Of a DNA stretch of 58,154 bases, positions 1 through 7,910 are shown piece after piece. A model generated the notes under the pieces. That model saw only the letters and a list, made by a program, of their open reading frames with translations, did no database searches and was not told the origin of the DNA. The stretch is from a bacterium. Its GTDB lineage: Bacteria; Bacillota; Clostridia; Lachnospirales; Lachnospiraceae. The DNA lies in NCBI GenBank assembly GCA_022774325.1, contig JALFNN010000082.1:1-58154 (forward strand). Direction: 5' to 3'. The position numbers and the translations under genes are program-made. How positions within the stretch are numbered: the first letter of the stretch is position 1; each line of letters starts with the position of its first letter.

Positions 1-789
1 AAAAAGTCGTACTTCTCTGGAGACGTTACGTGGAGATTTTGTTTTATGCCGGTTTTTCTCAAGGCGGAGTAATACATTTTCTTCCGTATAATAGCTACCC
101 AGAGATTTCATATTTGTAAAGTTTTTTTGCTCCGGTGCCCGGAAAGCCAGGTTCTTACCCTGACGGATCTCATATCCGGCAAGCTTCATTTTTTGAAGAA
201 ACTCATCATAGTTGATAGAGGACCAGATTGCTTTGTCTACAGCGACTTTTAGTTTTGCTTTCCAGCTGTTTCCGCGATGGTATTCCATATTTTCTTTATA
301 AGATTTCCCTTTTTCGCCGGTTGGCATACTGGTGACAAGACCATTTTCCTGACAAATATGGTTGCTGATCCGGCAGATCTTATGATAGCTGCGTTTGTTG
401 GAGACATATTTATGATGGTCAACAAAGCTGGTAGCATTAAAAATGATATGGTTATGAATATGATCCTGGTCAACGTGGGTACTGATGACATATTCATATT
501 TCCCTTTTAGTACTTCGTCAGCAAATTCTTTGCCGAGCTTATGTGCGGTTTCAGCGTCAACCTCGCCAGGCTTAAAAGATTGAATTAAATGAAATGCCAG
601 ATTGTTGCCTTTGTCCATCACGTTCTTTTTCCCTTCTTCTCTGGTGAAAGCAAATTCCAGATCAGCAGATTCTGGGGAACAGGCAAAACTGGAAATCAGT
701 AATTTTTCTTCGGTTTTGTCCGGATTCATAATATAGTCCAGCGCTTTTTTGTCAGTTACTTTAATGGGGAAGATTTTAATATATGCCAT
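1..789 (-). CDS. MOBP-type relaxase, 3' end beyond window
   Basis: Relaxase that would nick oriT and pilot the transferred strand of a mobilizable element. The frame is open from the ATG at 789 to the window edge (263 codons), so the C-terminus is missing. Residues 105-114 read HVDQDHIHNH, the metal-binding histidine motif of MOBP/VirD2-like relaxases, preceded by AFHLIQSFKPGE (65-76). Tyr19 is a candidate nicking tyrosine. The start overlaps the 3' end of mobC by 34 bases, which suggests translational coupling. Family membership is clear from the motif; which element carries it cannot be told from this edge. Confidence 0.9.
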   Translation of the reverse strand, partial: MAYIKIFPIKVTDKKALDYIMNPDKTEEKLLISSFACSPESADLEFAFTREEGKKNVMDKGNNLAFHLIQSFKPGEVDAETAHKLGKEFADEVLKGKYEYVISTHVDQDHIHNHIIFNATSFVDHHKYVSNKRSYHKICRISNHICQENGLVTSMPTGEKGKSYKENMEYHRGNSWKAKLKVAVDKAIWSSINYDEFLQKMKLAGYEIRQGKNLAFRAPEQKNFTNMKSLGSYYTEENVLLRLEKNRHKTKSPRNVSREVRLF

Positions 790-1079
790 ATCTCGCTTAC
801 CATCCTTTTCATTTCTCCCATTTCTTCCGGGTACAAATCACCGGTGGTATTTACCTTTTTTGCAATCTGGTTGATGTTTACACCGATTTTGTGCATTTCT
901 TCGTACACTTGCTTGATCGGGGTTGTGTCGGTATTGATGATATAGCCGTCGATAGCCATTTTTCTAAGGTGGGCTCCCATGTTTCTGGTCTTTGACAAAA
1001 TCATCTTTTGCCGGATCAGCTTCTTTTCCTCTGGAGTAACACAAAATAATATTTGGATGTTTCTTTTTATGTTTGACAT
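756..1079 (-). CDS. mobC: Relaxosome accessory protein MobC
   Basis: Small (107 aa) accessory protein that helps the relaxase open oriT. The N-terminus (NIQILFCVTPEEKKLI) resembles the ribbon-helix-helix-like entry of MobC proteins, and the C-terminal half carries the family stretch GVNINQIAKKVN near residues 67-78. It lies directly upstream of, and overlaps, the relaxase gene in the usual mobC-relaxase order. The region immediately upstream has two dyads that may be its binding sites. Length and order match MobC of Tn1549-like and related Clostridial elements; the identification rests on motif memory only. Confidence 0.85.
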   Translation of the reverse strand: MSNIKRNIQILFCVTPEEKKLIRQKMILSKTRNMGAHLRKMAIDGYIINTDTTPIKQVYEEMHKIGVNINQIAKKVNTTGDLYPEEMGEMKRMVSEIWHILKSSPLK

Positions 1080-1131
1080 GTATATTTTCTCCTTCTGTAC
1101 GCAATTCGGTTTTGTTGTGCTTTGGGGGTTT

Positions 1132-1188
1132 CAATTTAGGGTAGGGTTCCCTAAATTGTCATTTTTGCGGAAGTGTATATACACTTCC
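1132..1188. promoter_or_regulatory. Two dyads upstream of mobC, candidate oriT or operator
   Basis: A perfect 10-bp inverted repeat (CAATTTAGGG at 1132-1141, CCCTAAATTG at 1149-1158, 7-base spacer) is followed by a perfect 20-bp palindrome at 1169-1188 (arm GGAAGTGTAT). Both sit between mobC and the oppositely oriented YjbR gene. Position upstream of mobC-relaxase is where oriT normally lies. No nic site was recognised with certainty. Confidence 0.5.
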
Positions 1189-1337
1189 TGTCCTTGCTGT
1201 TCTACCCTCTAATAGATAAATTCAGGGAGAGAAGAAAAATGCAAAAGAATTTGAGAAACTGAACAGCTAGTGCAGTTCATGAAAATGTGGTATGATTATT
1301 GTCAAGATACGAGAACATCCAGGGGTGTGGATAGATT

Positions 1338-1700
1338 GTGGATAGAGAAGAAATCTTTGAATATGTAAAGAAACAGTATGGAACAATAGCGGAATATTTG
1401 TGGAGCAGTTCTCCAGATAGTGCAGTACTTCGCCACCAAAATGGAAAATGGTATGCGGTGATCATGAATGTCGAAAAATCCAAACTTGGTTTGAATGGAG
1501 ACGGTACCGTGGATATTATAGATGTTAAATGTGATCCGGAAATGACAGGAATGATTATCCAGACCTATGGTTTTCTGCCGGGCTATCACATGAATAAGCA
1601 GCATTGGATTACGATTTTGTTGGATGGAACAGTAGGAGAATCTAAAATATTGGATTTTCTGGATATGAGTTATGATCTGATTGATGGATTGCGGAAATGA
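1338..1700 (+). CDS. MmcQ/YjbR family protein
   Basis: 120-residue protein of the MmcQ/YjbR family (double-wing fold, often called DNA-binding; function unproven). Visible family features are KWYAVIMNV near residue 37, a DVKCDP turn near 63, and YHMNKQHWITILLDG near 83-97, the conserved HMNKxHW signature. The start is GTG at 1338, giving the usual DREEIFEYV opening; AGGGG lies about 13 bases upstream. The stop overlaps the next gene's ATG by four bases (ATGA), so the two are probably cotranslated. Confidence 0.85.
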   Translation: MDREEIFEYVKKQYGTIAEYLWSSSPDSAVLRHQNGKWYAVIMNVEKSKLGLNGDGTVDIIDVKCDPEMTGMIIQTYGFLPGYHMNKQHWITILLDGTVGESKILDFLDMSYDLIDGLRK

Positions 1701-2119
1701 TAAGAAGATTTGAAAATAAGGATTTGGATCAGGTAATGTCCATATGGCTTCAGGTCAATATGGAGTCACATTCTTTTATAGGGGCAGATTATTGGAAAGA
1801 TAATTATGAAATGGTGAAAGATATGATACCGAAAGCTGAAGTATTAGTGTCAGAAGAAAATGGACAGATCAGAGGATTTATCGGTTTGATTGATACCTAT
1901 ATTGCAGGGATTTTTGTAAGAGCAGCGGAACAATCGAAAGGTGTCGGGACGGGACTGCTTCAAACCGTTATGAAGTCACGAGATAATTTGCGGTTGAATG
2001 TTTATAAGAAGAATATGAGAGCAGTGTCATTTTACCAGCATTATGGATTCCAAATTATTAATCAGGGAATAGATGAGAGTACATCAGAAGAAGAATATAC
2101 GATGGAATGGCATCGTTAG
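1697..2119 (+). CDS. GNAT family N-acetyltransferase
   Basis: 140-residue GCN5-related acetyltransferase that would move an acetyl group from acetyl-CoA to an unknown amine. The acetyl-CoA loop is seen as AEQSKGVGTGLL around residues 77-88, followed by the AVSFYQHYGF motif near 114-123 that closes the fold. It overlaps the YjbR-like gene by four bases and is followed 13 bases later by a flavodoxin. Substrate cannot be read from sequence. Confidence 0.85.
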   Translation: MIRRFENKDLDQVMSIWLQVNMESHSFIGADYWKDNYEMVKDMIPKAEVLVSEENGQIRGFIGLIDTYIAGIFVRAAEQSKGVGTGLLQTVMKSRDNLRLNVYKKNMRAVSFYQHYGFQIINQGIDESTSEEEYTMEWHR

Positions 2120-2132
2120 GTTGGAGGGAAAA

Positions 2133-2570
2133 ATGAAAACGGTAATTGTTTATGCATCCGTGCATCATGGAAATACAAAGAAGGTAGTGAAGAAAATTGC
2201 AGAAGAGTGTGGCGTTGACCTGATAAACGCTGCGCATCAATCAAAAGCAGATTTATCGGAATATGATAGGATTGGTTTGGCATCCGGCATATACTTTTCA
2301 AAGTTTCATCAGACGATATTGAAATTTGCTTCGGAAAATCTGCCGGAGGATAAAAAGGTATTTTTGATCTGTACTTATGGTGGGAGTGCAAATTATAAGT
2401 CGCTTGAAGATATTTTGAAAGAAAAACGTGCCAGTGTAATTGGAAAATTCGGCTGTAAAGGATATGATACATTCGGACCGTTTAAATTGGTTGGTGGCAT
2501 AGCGAAAGGACATCCGGATATAAAAGATGTGGAAGATGCGGTATGCTTTGTAAAAGGGTTGCAGGAATAA
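2133..2570 (+). CDS. Flavodoxin domain protein
   Basis: 145-residue flavodoxin-like protein, expected to bind FMN and shuttle electrons. The start at ATG 2133 follows GGAGGG; an upstream in-frame ATG at 2073 lies inside the acetyltransferase and is less likely. The N-terminal strand and phosphate loop read VIVYASVHHGNTKK (4-17), and LICTYGGSANY near residues 75-85 fits the second flavin loop. The final third has a glycine-rich KLVGGIAKGHPD stretch usual in this short clostridial subfamily. Partner enzymes are not evident nearby. Confidence 0.85.
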   Translation: MKTVIVYASVHHGNTKKVVKKIAEECGVDLINAAHQSKADLSEYDRIGLASGIYFSKFHQTILKFASENLPEDKKVFLICTYGGSANYKSLEDILKEKRASVIGKFGCKGYDTFGPFKLVGGIAKGHPDIKDVEDAVCFVKGLQE

Positions 2571-2619
2571 TGAATACTTGTACAAGACAGTAATAAATCA
2601 GATTTGTGGAGAAAAGTGT

Positions 2620-3147
2620 ATGAGATTGAAATTAGTAAGGCCAACAATTGAATATGCAGATCAAGTTATGCAATATAAAGCGGCTATGATTAAAAATGGC
2701 GATAGTCTTGATGGGTGCGCAGGTCTTGAAGATGTAAATAGTTTTTCTGAGTGGATTGAATTTGAAAGTAGATTGAAAAAGAAATATAGGAAAGGATACG
2801 TTCCTTCTGAGGTGTTTTTAGCAGTTCGGGTTGATGATGAAAAAGTCGTCGGAATCATTGATTACCGTCATCCATTGTCACAGTTTCTCTTTCAATATGG
2901 CGGGAACATTGGTTATAGCATTTTGCCGTCCGAACGACGGAAAGGATATGCTATTGAAATGCTAAACTTGCTGTTACCAGTTTGTAGAGAATTTGGAGAA
3001 AAAAGAGTTTTGCTCACATGTGATAAAACGAATGAGGCTTCAAGAAAAACAATAATAACAAATGGCGGAGTTTTGGAAAATGAAGTGCCTGATGATGTTG
3101 GACTTAGCGAGAGCGGAATCATTCAACGATATTGGATAGCACTTTAA
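2620..3147 (+). CDS. GNAT family N-acetyltransferase
   Basis: 175-residue acetyltransferase of the RimL-like kind. Motif A is clear as GNIGYSILPSERRKGYA, with the CoA loop ERRKGYA, and the C-terminal strand carries TCDKTNEASRKTI followed by NGG. The start is ATG 2620, with GGAG eight bases upstream; the frame is open to a TTG at 2578, but that lacks a ribosome site. The opening RLKLVRPTIEYADQV fits family N-termini. Second of three acetyltransferases in 2 kb. Confidence 0.88.
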   Translation: MRLKLVRPTIEYADQVMQYKAAMIKNGDSLDGCAGLEDVNSFSEWIEFESRLKKKYRKGYVPSEVFLAVRVDDEKVVGIIDYRHPLSQFLFQYGGNIGYSILPSERRKGYAIEMLNLLLPVCREFGEKRVLLTCDKTNEASRKTIITNGGVLENEVPDDVGLSESGIIQRYWIAL

Positions 3148-3170
3148 ATCAGTATTTGGAGAACTTAAAT

Positions 3171-3620
3171 ATGCTTATTAGAGAATATCAGTCATCTGAC
3201 TGTGACAAAATGGCAGAGCTTTTTTATAACACAGTTCACACAATAAATGCGAAAGATTATTCAAAAGAGCAATTAGATGTATGGGCGACAGGACAAATAG
3301 ATTTGAAAAATTGGGACCAGTCATTTCAAGAGCATTATAGCGTGGTTGCGGTTAATGACGGAATTATCGTAGGATTTGGAGATATTGATCGCAAAGGTTA
3401 TCTTGATCGACTGTTTGTCCATACAGATTATCAGAGAAAAGGGATTGCTTCTGATATTTGTAATTGTCTGGAACAAGCAGTTCAGGGAAATATTGTTACC
3501 CATGCTTCTATTACAGCGAGACCATTTTTTGAAAGAAGAGGATATAAAGTTGTAAAAGAGCAACAGGTAGAACGACAAGGAATTTTTCTTACAAACTATG
3601 TTATGATAAAGGAGAGATAA
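3171..3620 (+). CDS. GNAT family N-acetyltransferase, YafP-like
   Basis: 149-residue acetyltransferase. It opens with IREYQSSDCDKMAELFYNTV, and the CoA-binding region reads LDRLFVHTDYQRKGIA, a textbook QRKGIA loop. The ARPFFERRGY stretch completes the fold. ATG 3171 is chosen because GGAG sits ten bases upstream and earlier in-frame codons overlap the previous gene. The spacing to the previous stop (23 bases) suggests one transcript with the other small metabolic genes here. Confidence 0.88.
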   Translation: MLIREYQSSDCDKMAELFYNTVHTINAKDYSKEQLDVWATGQIDLKNWDQSFQEHYSVVAVNDGIIVGFGDIDRKGYLDRLFVHTDYQRKGIASDICNCLEQAVQGNIVTHASITARPFFERRGYKVVKEQQVERQGIFLTNYVMIKER

Positions 3621-3718
3621 CTTCCAGTTGTGTATCCAGCTAAGCAGGTTTGGAGTTTTAGTAATATTGGTATGTGTCGTAAACAAAAAATGGGCATTAG
3701 TCAGAAAGAAGGAATGTT

Positions 3719-4576
3719 ATGTACTATGATATTACAAATCCGAATACATCATATTATTGGTTACATAGAGTATTACAGATAAAAATGCATGAATTTATAG
3801 AAAAATATATCATAGAATGTCATAACGATTTTGATACATTCTATGAGAAATACCGTTCCATAATAGATAAGATAGATATAGAAAACATGGAGATTGTGGC
3901 ATTTCAAGTGACTAGCTGTAGTGATGAGTGTGCTGAAATAAAGAAATATGGATTACATAACTTGCAGTGGGTATTGAGTAATGACACCAATCTAAACAGA
4001 TTTCTAAAAAATAATAGTATAAGTTTCGATATTAAGAGTAAGATGATGTATATAGGTGATATTGCCTATGATGTAAATTATGAAAAATATAATGGTTTAG
4101 ATGTGATTTCAAAAAGAAATGAGCAGTTGCATAAGATTGGACATAAAATATATTATGATTTTCAGATCAATGCATTTCTGTTTTGTAAAGATATTTATGA
4201 TTACTCAACCATTCATGAAGCACCGGAATTTCTCTACACGCTATCACTCTTGAACGAGGCAACAAAGGGAATTGATATGAAATGGAAAAACATGTGTAAA
4301 CCGTATGTTGTTAAATTTAGAAGTAAGTTAAAAGATTTTGCTTATTTTACATTTTATGGCAATGAAAGCGAATATAAAAGAGACAGTCAGGATAATTGGT
4401 CTGGGTTGAGGAGACTGCTAATATCAAGAGCAGTTGAAAGTGCATTTAGTGATTCGGCATCACAAATCTTTGCATATATGAAACCACATACAGTAATTGC
4501 ACCTGAAAACATTATTGAATATGTACCTGCCGAGAAATGGAGGAAAGATGTACTTAAATACTTTGGGGAAGAATGA
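3719..4576 (+). CDS. Unknown protein, first of a tandem paralogous pair
   Basis: 285-residue protein of no recognised family. Residues 63-104 (VTS, then IKKYGL, then a leucine-rich helix and FLKNNSISFD) and 140-162 (GHKIYYD, NAFLFCKD, YS) line up with the same arrangement in the next two reading frames, so the three frames represent two related proteins. The T-x(8)-I-x3-GL pattern recalls the entry of ADP-ribosyltransferase-like folds, but this is only a resemblance. No signal peptide or membrane segment. AAGGAATG precedes the start. Low GC relative to flanks suggests transfer. Confidence 0.6.
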   Translation: MYYDITNPNTSYYWLHRVLQIKMHEFIEKYIIECHNDFDTFYEKYRSIIDKIDIENMEIVAFQVTSCSDECAEIKKYGLHNLQWVLSNDTNLNRFLKNNSISFDIKSKMMYIGDIAYDVNYEKYNGLDVISKRNEQLHKIGHKIYYDFQINAFLFCKDIYDYSTIHEAPEFLYTLSLLNEATKGIDMKWKNMCKPYVVKFRSKLKDFAYFTFYGNESEYKRDSQDNWSGLRRLLISRAVESAFSDSASQIFAYMKPHTVIAPENIIEYVPAEKWRKDVLKYFGEE

Positions 4577-4577
4577 G

Positions 4578-4955
4578 ATGTATATATCAGCTGCTGAAAT
4601 ATTGGAAACTGATATGGAAGTTGTAAAAAAGTTTGTAATAGAAAATGCAGATGAAATTGTAGATTATCATTATGATGAACATAACATCGAGCAGATGAAT
4701 TTGGACAGCCTTATAAATGGCAATGAAACTAAAAGAATTGATACTTTAATTGTAAATCATATTACACCTAGAGAGAGCAAAGAAAGTATTTGGCAGGAAG
4801 GTTTGCTGACTTTGTCTCATGCATTAACAAGAAAAACTGCTTTATCTGATTACTTAAAAGAACTGGGGTTTACGTTTTCGTTTGATGAAAAACAGATTGT
4901 TATGAGCATGAATGATAAAATTGTTGAAGTGGAAAATAAGTTGGGAACAAACTAA
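4578..4955 (+). CDS. Unknown protein, N-terminal part of a split paralogue
   Basis: 125-residue frame starting one base after the previous stop. Residues 61-102 (HIT, SIWQEGLLTLSHAL, YLKELGFTFSFD) parallel residues 63-104 of the upstream protein. It ends at a TAA (4953-4955) and the same frame resumes directly with AAA ATG, whose product continues the alignment with the upstream protein. It is therefore probably the front half of a single ancestral protein of about 276 residues. The H-I-T plus S-I-x3-GL pattern is reminiscent of ADP-ribosyltransferase-like enzymes (inference). Confidence 0.55.
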   Translation: MYISAAEILETDMEVVKKFVIENADEIVDYHYDEHNIEQMNLDSLINGNETKRIDTLIVNHITPRESKESIWQEGLLTLSHALTRKTALSDYLKELGFTFSFDEKQIVMSMNDKIVEVENKLGTN

Positions 4956-4958
4956 AAA

Positions 4959-5411
4959 ATGCGGCTTGGTGGTGAGAAAACACTAAACGATTATAATGTT
5001 AATGGATATCTCTTTGTGGATGAATTTGAAGAAGAAGCAGTAAGGGGATGGCTGGGTTCATCAGAATTCTTGAAGAGTTTAGCAATCTATTACAACAAGA
5101 ATAGTATTGCAGATAATTATGCTGATAAATGTAATAATTACTTTGTTTCTTTTGAAGTGCCATTGGATAAGGTGGATATAGAAGGATTTTCTGACAAAAT
5201 AGATGCAGAAAGAAAGACAGGTATATTGTTGAAATATACAATCAATGCACTGGCATATACTGAAATGAGAAGAAAACCATTTCTTTCAATGTATAATCCG
5301 ATTATCTTTTTAAAAAGAGATTATAACGTACCAAAAGAAGATATCCGAAAAATATGGAGACTTCATCGTATGCAAAGAAAGTGGATACCTGTAGAAATTG
5401 ATGAAGTGTAA
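4959..5411 (+). CDS. Unknown protein, C-terminal part of a split paralogue
   Basis: 150-residue frame in phase with the preceding one and separated by a stop and one lysine codon. RLGGEKTLNDYNVNGYLFVDEF at its start aligns with residues 138-159 of the 3719-4576 product (GHKIYYD, NAFLFCKD), and the ending MYNPIIFLKRDYNVPKEDI matches that protein's C-terminal PHTVIAPENIIEYVP region in layout. No good ribosome site precedes ATG 4959, so independent expression is doubtful unless the stop is read through or translation re-initiates. Confidence 0.5.
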   Translation: MRLGGEKTLNDYNVNGYLFVDEFEEEAVRGWLGSSEFLKSLAIYYNKNSIADNYADKCNNYFVSFEVPLDKVDIEGFSDKIDAERKTGILLKYTINALAYTEMRRKPFLSMYNPIIFLKRDYNVPKEDIRKIWRLHRMQRKWIPVEIDEV

Positions 5412-5526
5412 ATCAGCAATGAGTCACATTATAAATGGCATACAGAAGATATATCTAGAAAACCGACCAATATATAGTGGTTCGAGGGGTATCGGTACTT
5501 TTGGCCGGAAAATGTGGCTCAGATGA

Positions 5527-5757
5527 CCGCAAAAACTGGCCATATGCAAGTTCAGTAAAGAAGGATGCCTGATTCCAATTTTATTTGTTTGGGAGGACGG
5601 CAGAAAGTACAAGATTGACATGATACTCAAGATTGAGCGATGTACCAGCAGGAAAGCAGGTGGTGTTGGTACGATGTACACCTGTATGGTACAGGGTAAA
5701 GAAAGCCATTTGTTTTTTGAAGTAGATAAATGGTTCATGGAAAGGAAGATTTCATAA
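5527..5757 (+). pseudogene. Small conserved hypothetical, 5' end degraded
   Basis: A 76-codon open stretch encodes LAICKFSKEGCLIP, WEDGRKYKIDMIL and a KAGGVGTMYTC turn, ending HLFFEVDKWFMERK. This pattern (strand, WEDG, ID, KAGG, YTC, FF, WF) is that of a small clostridial family often found beside umuC genes, such as the one at 19860-20138 here. A TGA at 5524-5526 precedes it and no ATG with a ribosome site lies in frame, so the 5' end looks lost or mutated. Confidence 0.45.
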
Positions 5758-6169
5758 TAAAAAAGAAGAATATTAACCGGCGGAGATAGTCACTTTCCCT
5801 TTATATTTCGTTAGCTTTACATAAGGATCTGTATTCTGATCAGCCGATGCTCTTCATAAATTTCATTTGGAATATAAATCCTACAAAGAGTAATTTAGAT
5901 TGCGTTCCACCAGAATTATAAGGAAGGCGAACTGATCTGCAAGACCTTCCAGTTATTGCGATTGTTGAAAACGAGAATAAAAAAGAGTTATGACAATATG
6001 GTTTTGATTAATAATTATTCTCATATTTTTGGAACCATGATTCCATTATATGAGAATAATTTGCAAAAAATATCATTTCAAAAGCTTTCAGTTTTTATTC
6101 AAGAACAATCTTTTCGTTGATATATACAGGCACCATCAATTGGTCTGCTTTCATGTTTGTTACCTCCTT
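5758..6169. other. Gene-free stretch with decayed coding traces and a hairpin
   Basis: No intact gene is seen. On the minus strand around 5779-5880 two short frames (RIYIPNEIYEE, then DPYVKLTKYKGKVTI before a stop) look like one small protein broken by a frameshift. The notable structure is the long dyad at 6013-6061, listed separately. Confidence 0.4.
6013..6061. repeat. 14-bp perfect inverted repeat with inner dyad
   Basis: AATTATTCTCATAT at 6013-6026 pairs with ATATGAGAATAATT at 6048-6061, and the loop contains a second dyad GGAACCATGATTCC. The whole can fold into one long stem. It lies about 110 bases beyond the 3' end of the DUF4143 ATPase gene and has no T-run, so it is not a typical terminator. 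Confidence 0.6.
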
Positions 6170-7516
6170 CTATTGCTGTACTTTTCTTTGTTCCAATGCC
6201 AGTCCGATCAACCGGTCTGTCTGGTCTGCCATAAACAGAGGGATGTTCAGTACATCATTATCCAGCTTCAGATTATCCAGGGAGAAGCGCACACGGAGTT
6301 TTACCTTATCTGGGAACAGTTCCTTAAACTTCTTGAGGCTTTTGCTGGATGTATTGGCTTCGGATTTGACTTCAACAGGGAAAATATCATTCTCTCGCTG
6401 AATCAGAAAATCCACTTCATACGGAGGATTGGTTTGTGCCCAGTAGCGAGGAACTACTTCAAACTGTGTAAGCAAAGTCTGTAGCACAAAGTTTTCGGTC
6501 AATGCGCCCTTGAACTCGGTGAACAGACGGTTACCCTCACCGAAAGCAGTAGGTGCCAAATGTGCCAGACGGCGGAGCAGACCGACATCTACCAGATAAA
6601 TCTTAAAGGCTGACAGATCATCATAAGCAGCCACAGGAAGGCCAGGAGCGGAGCTACGGTAGATTTTATGCACCAGTCGGGCATCTACCAGCCACTGTAG
6701 AGCATCCTCGTATTCACGGGCTCTGGCGCCTTCTTTGACAACCTTGTAAATGAACTTCTTGTTTTCTCTTGCCAGCTGAGAGGGAATAGATTTCCAAATC
6801 ATAGAGATCTTCGGGAACTCGCTGATATTGGGGTGCTTTGCGAAGTCACGCTCATAAGCACCGATAATGCCAGACAACGCCTCCTGCATTGCAGAAACGT
6901 CACGGGCTTCCGTCCACATCAGAACGGATTCAGGCATGCCACCGGTGACGTAGTACATTTTCAATTTCTCGTACAAAGGATTAAAGAACGCATCGGGGAT
7001 CGGCTCAATGGTATCCACGCTTTTCAAATATGCAGCAAGGTTTTCATCACCATTGGCAATCAGAAATTCCGAGAAAGTCATGGGATCAATCTGCATAAAG
7101 TTGACCTTGCCCACAGGGAAAGAAGATGGCTTCGCCAGAGCGATACCTAATAGAGAACCGGCGCAGGCAATATGATACTGTGGAGCATTCTCACAGAAGT
7201 ACTTCATGGAGTTGATGACTTTAGGGCAGTCCTGTACCTCATCGAAGATGATGAGGGTCTTTTCTGGCACAATCTTCTGACCGCTTGCCAGCATCAGGTT
7301 CTGCAGAATACGATCAACATCCTTGGTGGTTTCAAAGAATTGTTTGTATTCTTCGTTTTCATCAAAGTTAAAATAAGCCGTATTTTCATAGTAACGCTTG
7401 CCGAACTCTTTCAGAATCCAGGTCTTACCCACCTGACGTACACCCTTCAGGATCAACGGCTTACGGTAGGGAGAATTCTTCCAGTCCAGCAGCTTTTTCA
7501 AAATAAATCGTTCCAT
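6170..7516 (-). CDS. AAA family ATPase with DUF4143 domain
   Basis: 448-residue protein. An N-terminal AAA domain has the Walker A motif GVRQVGKT (25-32) and Walker B IIFDEVQDCP, and a sensor-like CAGSLLG follows. The C-terminal DUF4143 half ends with the nuclease-like VDFLIQRENDIFPVEVKSE (D-x-E-x-K spacing). Such proteins are widespread, variable and of unproven role; some resemble NTP-dependent restriction or chromosome-maintenance factors. ATG 7516 is preferred over the GTG at 7531 because GAGGTGTGAG lies just upstream. The gene has its own sigma-A promoter overlapped by repeated 12-mers. Confidence 0.85.
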   Translation of the reverse strand: MERFILKKLLDWKNSPYRKPLILKGVRQVGKTWILKEFGKRYYENTAYFNFDENEEYKQFFETTKDVDRILQNLMLASGQKIVPEKTLIIFDEVQDCPKVINSMKYFCENAPQYHIACAGSLLGIALAKPSSFPVGKVNFMQIDPMTFSEFLIANGDENLAAYLKSVDTIEPIPDAFFNPLYEKLKMYYVTGGMPESVLMWTEARDVSAMQEALSGIIGAYERDFAKHPNISEFPKISMIWKSIPSQLARENKKFIYKVVKEGARAREYEDALQWLVDARLVHKIYRSSAPGLPVAAYDDLSAFKIYLVDVGLLRRLAHLAPTAFGEGNRLFTEFKGALTENFVLQTLLTQFEVVPRYWAQTNPPYEVDFLIQRENDIFPVEVKSEANTSSKSLKKFKELFPDKVKLRVRFSLDNLKLDNDVLNIPLFMADQTDRLIGLALEQRKVQQ

Positions 7517-7527
7517 AGACTCACACC

Positions 7528-7650
7528 TCACACTTTTATTGGAGTTTTAGTGTTTCTTGATCACACTTTTATTATATGCGTAAGTTTCCCGAAATACAAT
7601 CATAATCACAAAATTATACGAGTTTTATGGAGGTAAAATCACACTTTTAT
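7528..7650 (-). promoter_or_regulatory. Promoter with three direct copies of a 12-mer
   Basis: On the minus strand a -35 TTGTAT (7594-7599) and -10 TATAAT (7571-7576) are 17 bases apart. ATAAAAGTGTGA occurs three times in the same direction, at 7639-7650, 7561-7572 (overlapping the end of the -10 and the likely start point) and 7528-7539 (in the leader). This is the layout expected for a repressor acting on the ATPase gene. Confidence 0.75.
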
Positions 7651-7910
7651 ATTGATACAAGAAATAGGTCTGAATTTCGGAACTGATTTTATACGATTTC
7701 TCGTTGCTCCGCCAATCATTCCGATAGCTGTTAAAATAATCTTTTTTACGTTTGCCATATGCCATCCTCTTGAGAAGGATGCCCACATTATCAGATATGT
7801 AAACGCACTGCATGTATCGTGGAGAAACGCCATGTTATTGATGCGGTTGTTACAGTCAATGTAACGGAGCATTGCCAGCTTTCAATCATGTGGATTTATT
7901 ATATTATATA
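7651..7910. other. Intergenic stretch with weak overlapping frames
   Basis: Short frames exist on both strands here (for example a minus-strand one reading MANVKKIILTAIGMIGG, from 7756), but none has a convincing ribosome site or recognisable domain, and they overlap one another. I treat the region as unresolved, possibly the remnant of a small membrane protein gene. Confidence 0.3.

Noticed and set aside
249-510. Open frames on both strands, including one with hydrophobic stretches
   Set aside because: They overlap the relaxase frame, which carries the HxDxDHxHNH motif and is open throughout; the others are shadows.
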